Of a stretch of 37,014 nucleotides of DNA, positions 1 through 6,748 are shown one piece after another. Below the pieces are notes generated by a model. The model worked only from the letters and a program-made list of their open reading frames with translations, was not told where the DNA came from and made no database searches. The stretch covers positions 1-37,014 of the forward strand of contig NZ_CANTJS010000029.1 of the NCBI RefSeq assembly GCF_947654275.1. The letters are read 5' to 3'. Every line of letters begins with the position of its first letter. Position 1 is the first letter of the stretch. Made by a program: the position numbers and the translations under genes. The stretch is from an uncultured Oscillibacter sp. Lineage in GTDB: Bacteria; Bacillota; Clostridia; Oscillospirales; Oscillospiraceae.

Positions 1-13
1 GTTTGAGCTCCAT
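1..13 (-). CDS. Start of an unidentified gene, cut by the window edge
   Basis: On the minus strand a GGGGAG ribosome site (20-25) lies 6 nt before an ATG at 11-13, and a second in-frame ATG sits at 14-16. Only about four codons are inside the window, so no product can be named. The position, 55 bp after the AraC-type regulator stop and on the same strand, suggests a gene co-transcribed with or controlled by that regulator. This is inference from ribosome-site spacing alone. Confidence 0.35.
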
Positions 14-68
14 CATCGTCTCCCCTGTATCTACTCGAAACAGCGGCGCGGAAGCAGCAAAAAATATG

Positions 69-902
69 TCAGCGGAAGTCCCGGGGGTTCATGTGGAAGG
101 TGTTCCGGAAGGCCCGGAGGAATGTGGAGTACTCGGAAAACCCCACCTGTTCCGCCGCCTTCATCACCGGCGTGCCGGAGCGAATCAGCTCCCCCGCCCG
201 CAGCAGCCGCTTCTGACTGATATATTGATGGATGGTGTAGCCTGTGACGTCCTTAAAACGGTGCATCAGGTAGTAGCGGCTGAGATAAAACCGGCCCGCC
301 AGGGCCTCCACCGTCAGATTCTCCTCCAGATGGGCGGCGATGTAGCGCAGAATCTCCTCCACCTTGGGGTCCACCCGGCAGCAGTCCGGCTCCACCTTGG
401 GGTCCCGGAGCACATCCCTGTTTACCTCAATCAAAAGCTGCTGGCAGAGACTGTCCGCCAGCCGGACGGCGCCGAACTCCGTGGAGTGCAGGGCCTCCTC
501 CAGCCGCTGGAGGGTCCGCATGTACTGAAGCCGCTGTTCTCCCTCCGTCCGCAGCAGGTGAAAGCCCCGGCGGCGGGTGGCGTCAAAGCAGGTGTCCAGG
601 GCCTCGCCGGGGTCGCTGCGGGCAGCCATCCAGTCCCGTCCCAGCCAAATCACCACCCGCTCATAGGGCTCGGAGGGGTCAATGACGGGCCGGTGAATTA
701 AATTATGCTGCACCAGCAGAATATCCCAGGGCTGGAGAAAATAGGTGACGCCCTCCACCAGATAGGCCGTCTTTCCCCCCAGGAGCAGAATCATCTTGTC
801 GAACTCGTGGTAATGATAATCCACCTTCTGGGCGCGGCTGTCCTTCAGGTGAAACAGACGGAAATCCTCCTTCAGATATCCCCGCTTGCCGGCCTCGGTC
901 AT
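69..902 (-). CDS. AraC-family transcriptional regulator with cupin-type sensor domain
   Basis: 277 aa. Residues about 20-100 look like the AraC-type cupin ligand domain: HYHEFDKMILLLGG near residue 30, then a repeated beta-strand pattern with NLIHRP. The last 100 residues are a double helix-turn-helix AraC domain: EENLTVEALAGRFYLSRYYL, then GYTIHQYISQKR and the second-helix signature VGFSEYSTFLRAFR ending in NPRDFR. The family binds DNA as a dimer and usually controls neighbouring sugar or transport genes in response to a small ligand. The ligand cannot be told here. The ATG at 902 follows an AAGGGGG site by about 8 nt. The likely target is the gene that starts immediately downstream at the window edge. 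Confidence 0.9.
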   Translation of the reverse strand: MTEAGKRGYLKEDFRLFHLKDSRAQKVDYHYHEFDKMILLLGGKTAYLVEGVTYFLQPWDILLVQHNLIHRPVIDPSEPYERVVIWLGRDWMAARSDPGEALDTCFDATRRRGFHLLRTEGEQRLQYMRTLQRLEEALHSTEFGAVRLADSLCQQLLIEVNRDVLRDPKVEPDCCRVDPKVEEILRYIAAHLEENLTVEALAGRFYLSRYYLMHRFKDVTGYTIHQYISQKRLLRAGELIRSGTPVMKAAEQVGFSEYSTFLRAFRNTFHMNPRDFR

Positions 903-932
903 AACGCCGCCCCCTTTCTTCGTCTGGATGCG

Positions 933-966
933 GCCGGACAGGGCCCCCTCCGGCCATCTGTCCGGC
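933..966 (-). other. Hairpin in the 5' leader of the AraC-type gene
   Basis: A perfect 9-bp inverted repeat, GCCGGACAG (933-941) and CTGTCCGGC (958-966), has a 16-nt loop. It lies between the predicted minus-strand promoter and the start codon at 902, so it would be transcribed as part of the leader. There is no T-tract, so it is not a standard terminator. It could be a leader structure or an operator. Confidence 0.4.
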
Positions 967-973
967 TTGGTTG

Positions 974-1002
974 ACTATACCGCACCTTTCGCCTTTTCAC
1001 AA
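974..1002 (-). promoter_or_regulatory. Sigma-A-type promoter of the AraC-type gene
   Basis: Minus strand: -35 TTGTGA (997-1002), 17-bp spacer, -10 TATAGT (974-979). Both hexamers are close to consensus and the spacing is ideal. It fires toward the gene starting at 902 and leaves a leader of about 65 nt that contains the hairpin at 933-966. Confidence 0.6.
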
Positions 1003-1101
1003 CCGATATTTCCAACAAACCTGAGAAAAGTTTTGGCACTTCTTTGGAGAAAGCGGCAAAAACCCGCGGAATTTCTTCTGAAAATCCCTTCAAAATGGCG
1101 C

Positions 1102-1130
1102 TTCACACCTGCTTTGAAATTTGCTATAGT
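1102..1130 (+). promoter_or_regulatory. Sigma-A-type promoter of thyA-folA
   Basis: -35 TTCACA (1102-1107), 17-bp spacer, extended -10 TGCTATAGT with TATAGT at 1125-1130. Each hexamer matches consensus at five of six positions. Predicted transcription start is near 1137, leaving a leader of about 178 nt before the thyA ATG. Confidence 0.7.
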
Positions 1131-1136
1131 ATATGG

Positions 1137-1314
1137 GACTCTGTAAACATAAGATGAAACGAACGTCTTTTCGGCCGGTTCCGCCCTCTGCCGCGTTCCC
1201 ATGCCTGAGGCCCGGCGCTCCTGTAAATTTTGCCCTGCTTCCGGCAAAAATCAGCTGGAGAACCTGCACAGTTCTTATGTAAACAGACCATCAGAAACGA
1301 CAGGAGGTTTTGCC
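1137..1314 (+). other. Long structured leader of thyA, related to an inverted-repeat element
   Basis: No protein gene is supported here. ACATAAGA (1147-1154) can pair perfectly with TCTTATGT (1273-1280), enclosing almost the whole leader. Inside are a 7-bp hairpin TTTTGCC/GGCAAAA (1228-1234 with 1243-1249) and a 5-bp hairpin AGAAC/GTTCT close to 1258-1275. The outer pairing ends about 22 nt before the AGGAGG site. The ends read CTGTnnACATAAG inverted, and ACGTCTTTTCGGC occurs inside. Both features also occur in the element at 20162-20326, so the leader may derive from a member of that repeat family. I see no match to the THF riboswitch or T-box consensus. Confidence 0.45.
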
Positions 1315-2145
1315 ATGAGCCGTGCCGACCAGCTCTTTATCCAGAACTGCCGGGACATCCTGGACAGCGGCGTCTGGGACACCGGCCAGGACGTCCGCCC
1401 CAGGTGGGAGGACGGAGCGCCCGCCCACACCGTTAAGAAATTCGGCATTGTCAACCGCTATGATCTCAGCGCGGAATTCCCCATCCTGACCATCCGCCGA
1501 ACCTACTGGAAAACGGCGGTGAAGGAACTGCTATGGATCTGGCAGAAGAAGTCCAGCAACATCCACGATCTGGAGGCCCGCATCTGGGATCAGTGGGCCG
1601 GCGAGGACGGCTCCATCGGCAAGGCCTACGGCTATCAGTTGGGGGTGAAGCACCGGTATCCCGAGGGGGAGATGGACCAGGTGGACCGGGTGCTCTATGA
1701 TTTGCGGCACAATCCCGCCTCCCGGCGCATCCTGACCAGCCTCTATAATTTTCAGGACCTCCACGAAATGAATCTCTATCCCTGCGCCTGGTCTATGACC
1801 TTCAATGTCTCCGGAAATGTCCTGAACGCCATTTTGAACCAGCGCAGTCAGGATATGCTCACCGCCAACAACTGGAACGTGACGCAGTACGCCGTTCTGG
1901 TCCACATGTTCGCCCGGGCCAGCGGTCTGGTCCCCGGGGAGCTGGTCCATGTCATTGCCGACGCCCACATTTACGACCGGCATGTTCCCATCATCCGGCG
2001 GCTGCTGGAGGTCTCCCCCGCCCCGGCCCCCGTCTTTTCCGTGGACCCCGGCGTGACGGACTTCTACGCCTTCACCCCGGACAGCTTCCATATGGAGGGC
2101 TACGCCCCCGCCCCCTTTGACGAAAAAATCCCCGTAGCCATATGA
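1315..2145 (+). CDS. thyA: Thymidylate synthase
   Basis: 276 aa, normal for the family. It methylates dUMP to dTMP with methylene-tetrahydrofolate, producing dihydrofolate. The catalytic cysteine is in NLYPCAWSM (Cys157), followed by the family block LNQRSQDMLTANNWNVTQYAVL and the C-terminal HIYDRH segment. LYPC followed by W replaces the commoner LPPCH, a variation I associate with Bacillus ThyA-type sequences rather than E. coli. The start was set at the ATG 4 nt after CAGGAGGTTTT, because upstream codons have no ribosome site and do not match the family. It is directly followed, 10 bp later, by folA, which recycles the dihydrofolate. Confidence 0.95.
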   Translation: MSRADQLFIQNCRDILDSGVWDTGQDVRPRWEDGAPAHTVKKFGIVNRYDLSAEFPILTIRRTYWKTAVKELLWIWQKKSSNIHDLEARIWDQWAGEDGSIGKAYGYQLGVKHRYPEGEMDQVDRVLYDLRHNPASRRILTSLYNFQDLHEMNLYPCAWSMTFNVSGNVLNAILNQRSQDMLTANNWNVTQYAVLVHMFARASGLVPGELVHVIADAHIYDRHVPIIRRLLEVSPAPAPVFSVDPGVTDFYAFTPDSFHMEGYAPAPFDEKIPVAI

Positions 2146-2155
2146 GGTGCTTTGA

Positions 2156-2656
2156 ATGAACGCAATCGTAATCACAGACCGGCGCTGGGCCATTGGCCGG
2201 GACGGGGGGCTGCTGTTCTCCCTGCCCACTGACATGCGCCATTTCCGGGACCGCACCATGGGCGGCACCGTCATCTTGGGCCGCCGGACCCTGGACTCCT
2301 TCCCCGGCGGCAGGCCCCTTCCAGGGCGGCGGAACATCGTCGTCACCCACCAGGCCGACCTTTCCCAGGAGGGCATGGAAACCGCCGCCAGCCTGGACGA
2401 GGCCGTGGCCCTGGCGGGAGAGGACGGCGAAAACGTCTGGGTCATCGGCGGCGGCAGCGTCTACACCGCTCTGCTGAACCGCTGCCGCCGGGTGGTCCTC
2501 ACGCGGGTGGACGCCCAGGCCGAGGGCGCGGACACCTTCTTTCCCAACCTGGATAAGCTGCCCAACTGGACCCTGGTCTCTACCGGCGAGCCCATGGAGG
2601 AAAACGGCCTGACCTTCCGTTTCCTGGAATACGTCAACACAAGGCTGAACGGCTGA
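2156..2656 (+). CDS. folA: Dihydrofolate reductase
   Basis: 166 aa, full length. It reduces dihydrofolate to tetrahydrofolate with NADPH. The N-terminus contains AIVITDRRWAIGRDGGLLFSLP, with an acidic position after the GLL(F)xLP motif (TDMRHF). The NADPH-binding segments GGTVILGRRTLDSFP and VWVIGGGSVYTALL are present, and the tail DTFFPNL is typical. The gene starts 10 nt after the thyA stop and uses the same promoter, so the pair forms a closed dTMP/folate cycle. It is ended by the terminator at 2679-2713. Confidence 0.95.
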   Translation: MNAIVITDRRWAIGRDGGLLFSLPTDMRHFRDRTMGGTVILGRRTLDSFPGGRPLPGRRNIVVTHQADLSQEGMETAASLDEAVALAGEDGENVWVIGGGSVYTALLNRCRRVVLTRVDAQAEGADTFFPNLDKLPNWTLVSTGEPMEENGLTFRFLEYVNTRLNG

Positions 2657-2678
2657 GCTGACTGGCCGTTCGCCGCCC

Positions 2679-2713
2679 GGACTTTGGGGTATCCCCCAAA
2701 GTCCCTTGTTTTT
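2679..2713 (+). terminator. Rho-independent terminator of thyA-folA
   Basis: Perfect 11-bp stem GGACTTTGGGG (2679-2689) with CCCCAAAGTCC (2694-2704), loop TATC, then CTTGTTTTT. Its T-tract overlaps the candidate -35 of recG, so the two transcription units are packed tightly. Confidence 0.9.
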
Positions 2714-2734
2714 CCCTGCGTCTCACGCTATAAT
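2706..2734 (+). promoter_or_regulatory. Promoter of recG
   Basis: -10 TATAAT (2729-2734, perfect), 17-bp spacer, -35 TTGTTT (2706-2711). It sits in the T-tract of the preceding terminator and 33 bp before the recG ATG. Confidence 0.6.
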
Positions 2735-2766
2735 GGTCCGGAAGAATCCTGAAGAGGAGGCATCCC

Positions 2767-4815
2767 ATGGCAGATCTGACCACCGATGTGCGCTATATCA
2801 AGGGCGTGGGCGAGCAGCGGGCCAAGGCCCTGGAAAAGCTGGGCATTCATACCCTGCGGGACCTGATTTCCTGGTTCCCCCGGCGCTATGAGGACCGGAC
2901 GGCCCTCCGCCGCATTGCCGAGCTGGTCCCCGGCGAGACCGCCTGTGTGTCCGCCATGGCGGCCACGGCTCCCACCCTGACCTTCACCCGCCGGGGGCTG
3001 GACCTGGTGAAGCTCCGGGCGGTGGACGAGACCGGGGAGCTGGACGTCACCTTTTTCAATCAGTCCTGGCTGAAAAGCAGTCTGAAAAAAGGCGAGACCT
3101 ATATTTTCTGCGGCAAGCCGGAGGGGGGGCCCCGGCTCTGGCGCATGGCGGCCCCCATCGTGGAGCCTGAGGGGAAGCGGGAGGCCACCTGCCGCATCGT
3201 CCCCATCTATCCCCTCACCGCCGGGGTCAGCCAGACCGTCCTCTCCCGGTCTGTCCGCCAGGGGCTGGACGCCTGCGCGGACATTCTGCCCGACGTGCTC
3301 CCCGACGAACTCCGGCAGCGGCGCCAGCTCTGTCAGGCGGGCTTTGCCTATGAAAACATCCACTTTCCTCAGAGCGCCGAGGCCCTGGCCCTGGCCCGGC
3401 GTCGGCTGGCCTTTGAAGAGCTGTTCCTGTTCACCATCGGCCTGCGGCGGCTGCGGAAGCGGCGGGAGGTCGTTCATGTCGCCCCCTTCCAGGCCGTGGA
3501 CATGGACGGGTTCTACCGGGCCCTGCCCTTTACCCTGACGGAGGCCCAGCGGCGCTGTGTGGACGAGGCCCTGGCGGACATGGCCTCCGGCCAGCCCATG
3601 AACCGGCTCTGCCAGGGGGACGTGGGCTCCGGCAAAACCATGGTGGCGGCGGCCTGCGTGTACTTCGCCGTGAAAAACGGACGGCAGGCGGCGCTGATGG
3701 CCCCCACGGAGATTCTGGCCCAGCAGCATTACGCGGGCCTCTCTCCCCTGCTGGAGCCCCTGGGCGTCCGCTGCGCCCTGCTCACCGGGTCCACCGCCGC
3801 CAAAGCCAAAAAAACAATCGCCGCCCAGCTGGCGGCGGGAGAAATTGACTTTGCCATCGGAACTCACGCCCTGATTACCGGAAGCGTGGAATACGCCAAC
3901 CTGGGATTGGTGGTTACCGACGAACAGCACCGCTTCGGCGTCAGCCAGCGGGCGGCCCTGGCCTCCAAGGGGGCCCATCCTCACACCATGGTCATGTCCG
4001 CCACCCCCATCCCCCGGACCCTGGCCCTGATTCTCTACGGGGATTTGGACGTGTCCGTCATCGACCAGCTGCCGCCGGGGCGTCAGGCGGTGGAGACCTA
4101 CCGGGTCCCCGGCAGCTACCACCCCCGGGTTTTCAGCTTCATCCGCAAGCTGGCCGCCCAGGGGCGGCAGGCCTATATCGTCTGCCCCCAGGTGACGGAG
4201 AGCGGCGACCCCGAGGACGACAAAAAGGCCGTCACAGAATACGCCCAGACCCTTCAGCGGGAGGTCTTCCCCGACCTGCGGGTGGCCTTTGTCCATGGGA
4301 AGATGAAGCCCAAAGAGAAGGACGCCGTTATGACCGCCTTTGCCGCCGGGGAAACAGACGTGCTGGTGTCCACCACCGTCATCGAGGTAGGCGTGGACGT
4401 GCCCAACGCCGCCGTGATGGTCATTGAAAACGCGGAGCGCTTCGGCCTCAGCCAGCTCCACCAGCTCCGGGGCCGGGTGGGCCGGGGGAAGCACCAGTCC
4501 TACTGCATCCTGATTTCCGACCACAGAAACGAGGAGACGGCGGAGCGGCTGCGGGTGCTGACCAAAACCTCCGACGGCTTCAAAATCGCTGAGGAGGACC
4601 TGCGCCTCCGGGGGCCGGGGGATTTCTTCGGCCAGCGGCAGCACGGCCTGCCGGGGCTGAAGCTGGCGGACCTGGGAATGGACGCCCAGCTGCTCCAGGA
4701 GGCCCAGGAGGAGGCGGACAGCCTGCTGGCCAGGGACCCGGAGCTCAAAACCTGCCCCGCCGTCGCGGAGCGGGCGGAGGCCCTTTTCAGGCAGGCGGCG
4801 GATACGCTGAATTGA
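2767..4815 (+). CDS. recG: ATP-dependent DNA helicase RecG
   Basis: 682 aa, normal length. RecG reverses stalled replication forks and branch-migrates Holliday junctions. The N-terminal wedge/OB region begins with DVRYIKGVGEQRAKALEKLG, a helix-hairpin-helix-like start, and IRxL..WFPRRYEDRT follows. The helicase core has Walker A GDVGSGKT (about residue 284), a DEQHRFG box (about 385), motif III SATPIPRT, and the C-terminal motif VI QLRGRVGRG. The ATG at 2767 follows GAGGAGG by 5 nt. It is a single-gene unit with its own promoter. Confidence 0.97.
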   Translation: MADLTTDVRYIKGVGEQRAKALEKLGIHTLRDLISWFPRRYEDRTALRRIAELVPGETACVSAMAATAPTLTFTRRGLDLVKLRAVDETGELDVTFFNQSWLKSSLKKGETYIFCGKPEGGPRLWRMAAPIVEPEGKREATCRIVPIYPLTAGVSQTVLSRSVRQGLDACADILPDVLPDELRQRRQLCQAGFAYENIHFPQSAEALALARRRLAFEELFLFTIGLRRLRKRREVVHVAPFQAVDMDGFYRALPFTLTEAQRRCVDEALADMASGQPMNRLCQGDVGSGKTMVAAACVYFAVKNGRQAALMAPTEILAQQHYAGLSPLLEPLGVRCALLTGSTAAKAKKTIAAQLAAGEIDFAIGTHALITGSVEYANLGLVVTDEQHRFGVSQRAALASKGAHPHTMVMSATPIPRTLALILYGDLDVSVIDQLPPGRQAVETYRVPGSYHPRVFSFIRKLAAQGRQAYIVCPQVTESGDPEDDKKAVTEYAQTLQREVFPDLRVAFVHGKMKPKEKDAVMTAFAAGETDVLVSTTVIEVGVDVPNAAVMVIENAERFGLSQLHQLRGRVGRGKHQSYCILISDHRNEETAERLRVLTKTSDGFKIAEEDLRLRGPGDFFGQRQHGLPGLKLADLGMDAQLLQEAQEEADSLLARDPELKTCPAVAERAEALFRQAADTLN

Positions 4816-4920
4816 ACCGGAGCCCGGACCAGCCGGACAGCGCCTGCGGCGGAGGCAGACTCCCCCTGTGTCAGGCCGAAAACCGGACCTGAGCGAAAAA
4901 ACGCCGTCATGTTAATTTGC

Positions 4921-4954
4921 GTTGCTTGCCGCAACGGGCTTCCCTCAGTATAAT
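4921..4954 (+). promoter_or_regulatory. Promoter and possible operator of the HTH regulator gene
   Basis: -10 TATAAT (4949-4954) with -35 TTGCCG (4926-4931) and a 17-bp spacer. An inverted repeat GTTGC (4921-4925) with GCAAC (4931-4935) lies directly over the -35, where an autorepressor could bind. The promoter is well supported. The operator role is inference from position. Confidence 0.55.
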
Positions 4955-4978
4955 GGCGGTGAAAGGAGGCGCTCTTTG

Positions 4979-5488
4979 ATGCTAAGCGAAAACATAAAAG
5001 CCATCAGAATATCCAAAGGGCTCTCACAGGAGGAACTTGCGGGCAGGCTGAATGTGGTGAGGCAGACCATCTCAAAATGGGAACAGGGCCTGTCGGTTCC
5101 GGATTCCGACATGCTGATCTCCATTTCAGAGGTATTTGAAACGCCGGTGAGCGTACTGCTGGGGGAAACCGCCGCCGGGGAAAAGACCGGCGACCTCAGG
5201 GCCATTTCCCAGACCCTTGAGGCCATCAGCCTTCAGCTTGCGCACAGGAAATCACGACGGCAGGCCGTGCTTCACTGGTCCTTCATCTTAATGTGTGCGG
5301 CTTCGGCAGCCGTTTTCGCAGCCCTGGTCCGATTGAACAGCCCTTACCTGGCCTGGGATTACAGCCATCCGGAAACCGCAGTCATCGGAACAGCGTTTCA
5401 CGCATTTGAGTGGCTGTCCGTCAGAATCGCGCCGCTTGTCCTGATTGGCGGAATCGCCGGGTTTTGTTTGACGCGAAAAAAATCATAA
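4979..5488 (+). CDS. Helix-turn-helix (XRE) regulator with membrane anchor
   Basis: 169 aa. Residues 1-65 are an HTH_3 domain of the Cro/CI type: LSENIKAIRISKGLSQEELAG, recognition helix VVRQTISKWEQG, then PDSDMLISISEVF. After a linker of about 30 residues there are two hydrophobic segments (around WSFILMCAASAAVFAALV and IAPLVLIGGIAGFCLT), so the DNA-binding domain is probably tethered to the inner face of the membrane. Similar small HTH proteins in Firmicutes often regulate nearby transporters. No such gene adjoins here, so the target is unknown. The start is the ATG after AAAGGAGG, since upstream codons precede the ribosome site. Confidence 0.85.
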   Translation: MLSENIKAIRISKGLSQEELAGRLNVVRQTISKWEQGLSVPDSDMLISISEVFETPVSVLLGETAAGEKTGDLRAISQTLEAISLQLAHRKSRRQAVLHWSFILMCAASAAVFAALVRLNSPYLAWDYSHPETAVIGTAFHAFEWLSVRIAPLVLIGGIAGFCLTRKKS

Positions 5489-5624
5489 TCTTTTTGGGGT
5501 TCGGAGGAGTGTCCGGATTTTTGGGTTCCGGGTTTAAATTCAGAACCGCTCTGCCCTCCGGCGGCAGCCCCGGACCACGGCGCAGCTTCCGTCCTGACAT
5601 GCCAGCCTGTCCCCTGCGGCGCGC

Positions 5625-5660
5625 AAAACGCCGGAGAAGTTTCTTCTCCGGCGTTTTTCT
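5625..5660. terminator. Bidirectional terminator between the HTH gene and ribU
   Basis: Stem CGCCGGAGAAG (5629-5639) with CTTCTCCGGCG (5643-5653), loop TTT, preceded by AAAA and followed by TTTTTCTTTT. The symmetry allows it to stop both the plus-strand HTH gene and the minus-strand ribU. Confidence 0.9.
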
Positions 5661-5710
5661 TTTCTCCTCTTCCGGCGGTTATGTCCGGCGGCGCAAACGC
5701 GCGGACAGGC

Positions 5711-6259
5711 TTATTCCGGTTCCTCCATAAAGCCCCCGCGTCTCAGCGCCGTCATAAGGGGCCGGTACAGCAGCAGGGTCAAAGCCGCGTTCAGGCCGCC
5801 CTTTATGAGATTGAAAGGCAGAAAGACCGGAATCAGCAGCTCTGCCACCGCTTCCCTGGGATAACCCATGTAAATGGGGGTAATCAGATAGTTCCAGGGC
5901 AGCATGACCGAGACCATGCACAGCCACCCGCACAGCAGTCCCCTGACTGCGCCGGACAGGGTCCGCCTCCGCCGGTAGACCAGCGCCGCGGTGCAGGCGA
6001 AGGCGCAGCTTGAAACGACGTTCATGAGGCAGCCCAGGACCCCGGTTTCGCTGACGGTGCACATCTCGGCCAGCGAGACCGCCAGAGCCACGGAGCACGC
6101 GGTTGCCGGTCCGTAGATCAGCCCGCCGGCGGCAATCACCACATCCTTTGGGTCGTACTTCAGGAAGAGCACCAGGGGAACCCGTCCCGCCGCTGCGGCC
6201 CCGTAGGCAAGGGCGCAGAGCATCCCTGCTGCCGCGAGGTTTTTGGTTGTTCGGTTCAT
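5711..6259 (-). CDS. ribU: Riboflavin ECF transporter S component
   Basis: 182 aa with about six hydrophobic segments, as expected for an ECF S component. It binds riboflavin and works with the shared EcfA/A'/T energising module, which is not in this window. The RibU signature is clear: VPLVLFLKYDPKDV followed by IAAGGLIYGP near the N-terminus, and a C-terminal FLPFNLIKGGLNAALTLLLY. The ATG at 6259 lies 8 nt after AGGAGG. The FMN riboswitch upstream independently supports riboflavin as substrate. Confidence 0.93.
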   Translation of the reverse strand: MNRTTKNLAAAGMLCALAYGAAAAGRVPLVLFLKYDPKDVVIAAGGLIYGPATACSVALAVSLAEMCTVSETGVLGCLMNVVSSCAFACTAALVYRRRRTLSGAVRGLLCGWLCMVSVMLPWNYLITPIYMGYPREAVAELLIPVFLPFNLIKGGLNAALTLLLYRPLMTALRRGGFMEEPE

Positions 6260-6267
6260 AAATCATA

Positions 6268-6320
6268 CCTCCTCAAAAAGATAAACACCTAAAAGCATGA
6301 AAATGCCTTTAGGTGTTTTA
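6268..6320 (-). terminator. Attenuator hairpin of the ribU riboswitch
   Basis: On the minus strand AAACACCTAAAGGCAT pairs with ATGCTTTTAGGTGTTT (16 positions, one mismatch, 4-nt loop; plus coordinates 6283-6298 with 6303-6318), followed by ATCTTTTT. It is directly followed by the AGGAGG site (6268-6273). It is the off-state terminator of the FMN switch, and its closeness to the ribosome site means it could also affect initiation. Confidence 0.8.
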
Positions 6321-6329
6321 CTCTTGAGA

Positions 6330-6517
6330 CGTATGGAGCATGTCAGCAAGGCCGCCGCCGGAAGAAAAAGAACGCGCGGAACGCCAGGAGCCCCTGACGA
6401 ATTCCATACGCCTTCTTTAATCCAGACTGTACTGTCGGTTTTGGAATTGCACCAAATCAGCGCTTGGGCGCTCGCGGACTCTACCGCCGATCGGGAATTT
6501 CACCCTGCCTTGAAGAC
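6330..6517 (-). promoter_or_regulatory. FMN riboswitch (RFN element) controlling ribU
   Basis: Read on the minus strand from 6517 it contains the conserved RFN blocks GGCAGGGTGAAATTCCCGA, CGGCGGT, AGTCCGCGAGCG, GATTTGGTGCAATTCC and AACCGACAGT, ending with CAGTCTGGAT near 6420. The aptamer spans about 6411-6517. Immediately after it CGTATGGA (6403-6410) can pair perfectly with TCCATACG (6330-6337), just before the attenuator hairpin. FMN binding in this family shuts off riboflavin uptake or synthesis genes, here by premature termination. Confidence 0.97.
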
Positions 6518-6544
6518 ATTCATACTATTTAGTTGTCACGCCTG

Positions 6545-6573
6545 ATTATAAACCGCTTCCCCCGCCGTGTCAA
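6545..6573 (-). promoter_or_regulatory. Consensus sigma-A promoter of ribU
   Basis: Minus strand: TTGACA (6568-6573), 17-bp spacer, TATAAT (6545-6550). All twelve positions match consensus. It fires into the FMN riboswitch 28 bp downstream. A perfect promoter fits a gene whose control rests wholly on the riboswitch. Confidence 0.92.
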
Positions 6574-6630
6574 CAGGAATCCGGTTCGCGGGAATGTCCA
6601 GACGCGCATGTTATCAGAAGGATGAGGAAG

Positions 6631-6696
6631 CGGACTCTGTCCCGCCCCGTTTTTCGGAAGCCGCAAGCTCCCGGGAGACGGGCCGGGACAGACTCC
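6631..6696. repeat. Imperfect inverted repeat downstream of spoIIIE
   Basis: The arms around 6633-6650 (GACTCTGTCCCG...CCCCGT) and 6678-6695 (ACGGGCC...GGGACAGACTC) are complementary apart from a few mismatches, with about 28 nt between them. Two direct copies of AAAGTTTCCGA follow at about 6702-6724. No T-tract follows on either strand, so terminator activity is uncertain. It fills the gap between the ribU promoter and the end of spoIIIE. Confidence 0.45.
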
Positions 6697-6748
6697 TGCA
6701 TAAAGTTTCCGAAAAGTTTCCGAGCAGGACACTCCCCCGGTTCGCCCC

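Noticed and set aside
1137..1314. THF riboswitch or T-box in the thyA leader
   Set aside because: None of the conserved blocks of either family could be found, although the gene context made a folate switch attractive.
2728..4644. 638-codon open frame on the minus strand
   Set aside because: It lies wholly antisense to recG, is made of low-complexity G, P, H and Q runs caused by high GC, and matches no family.
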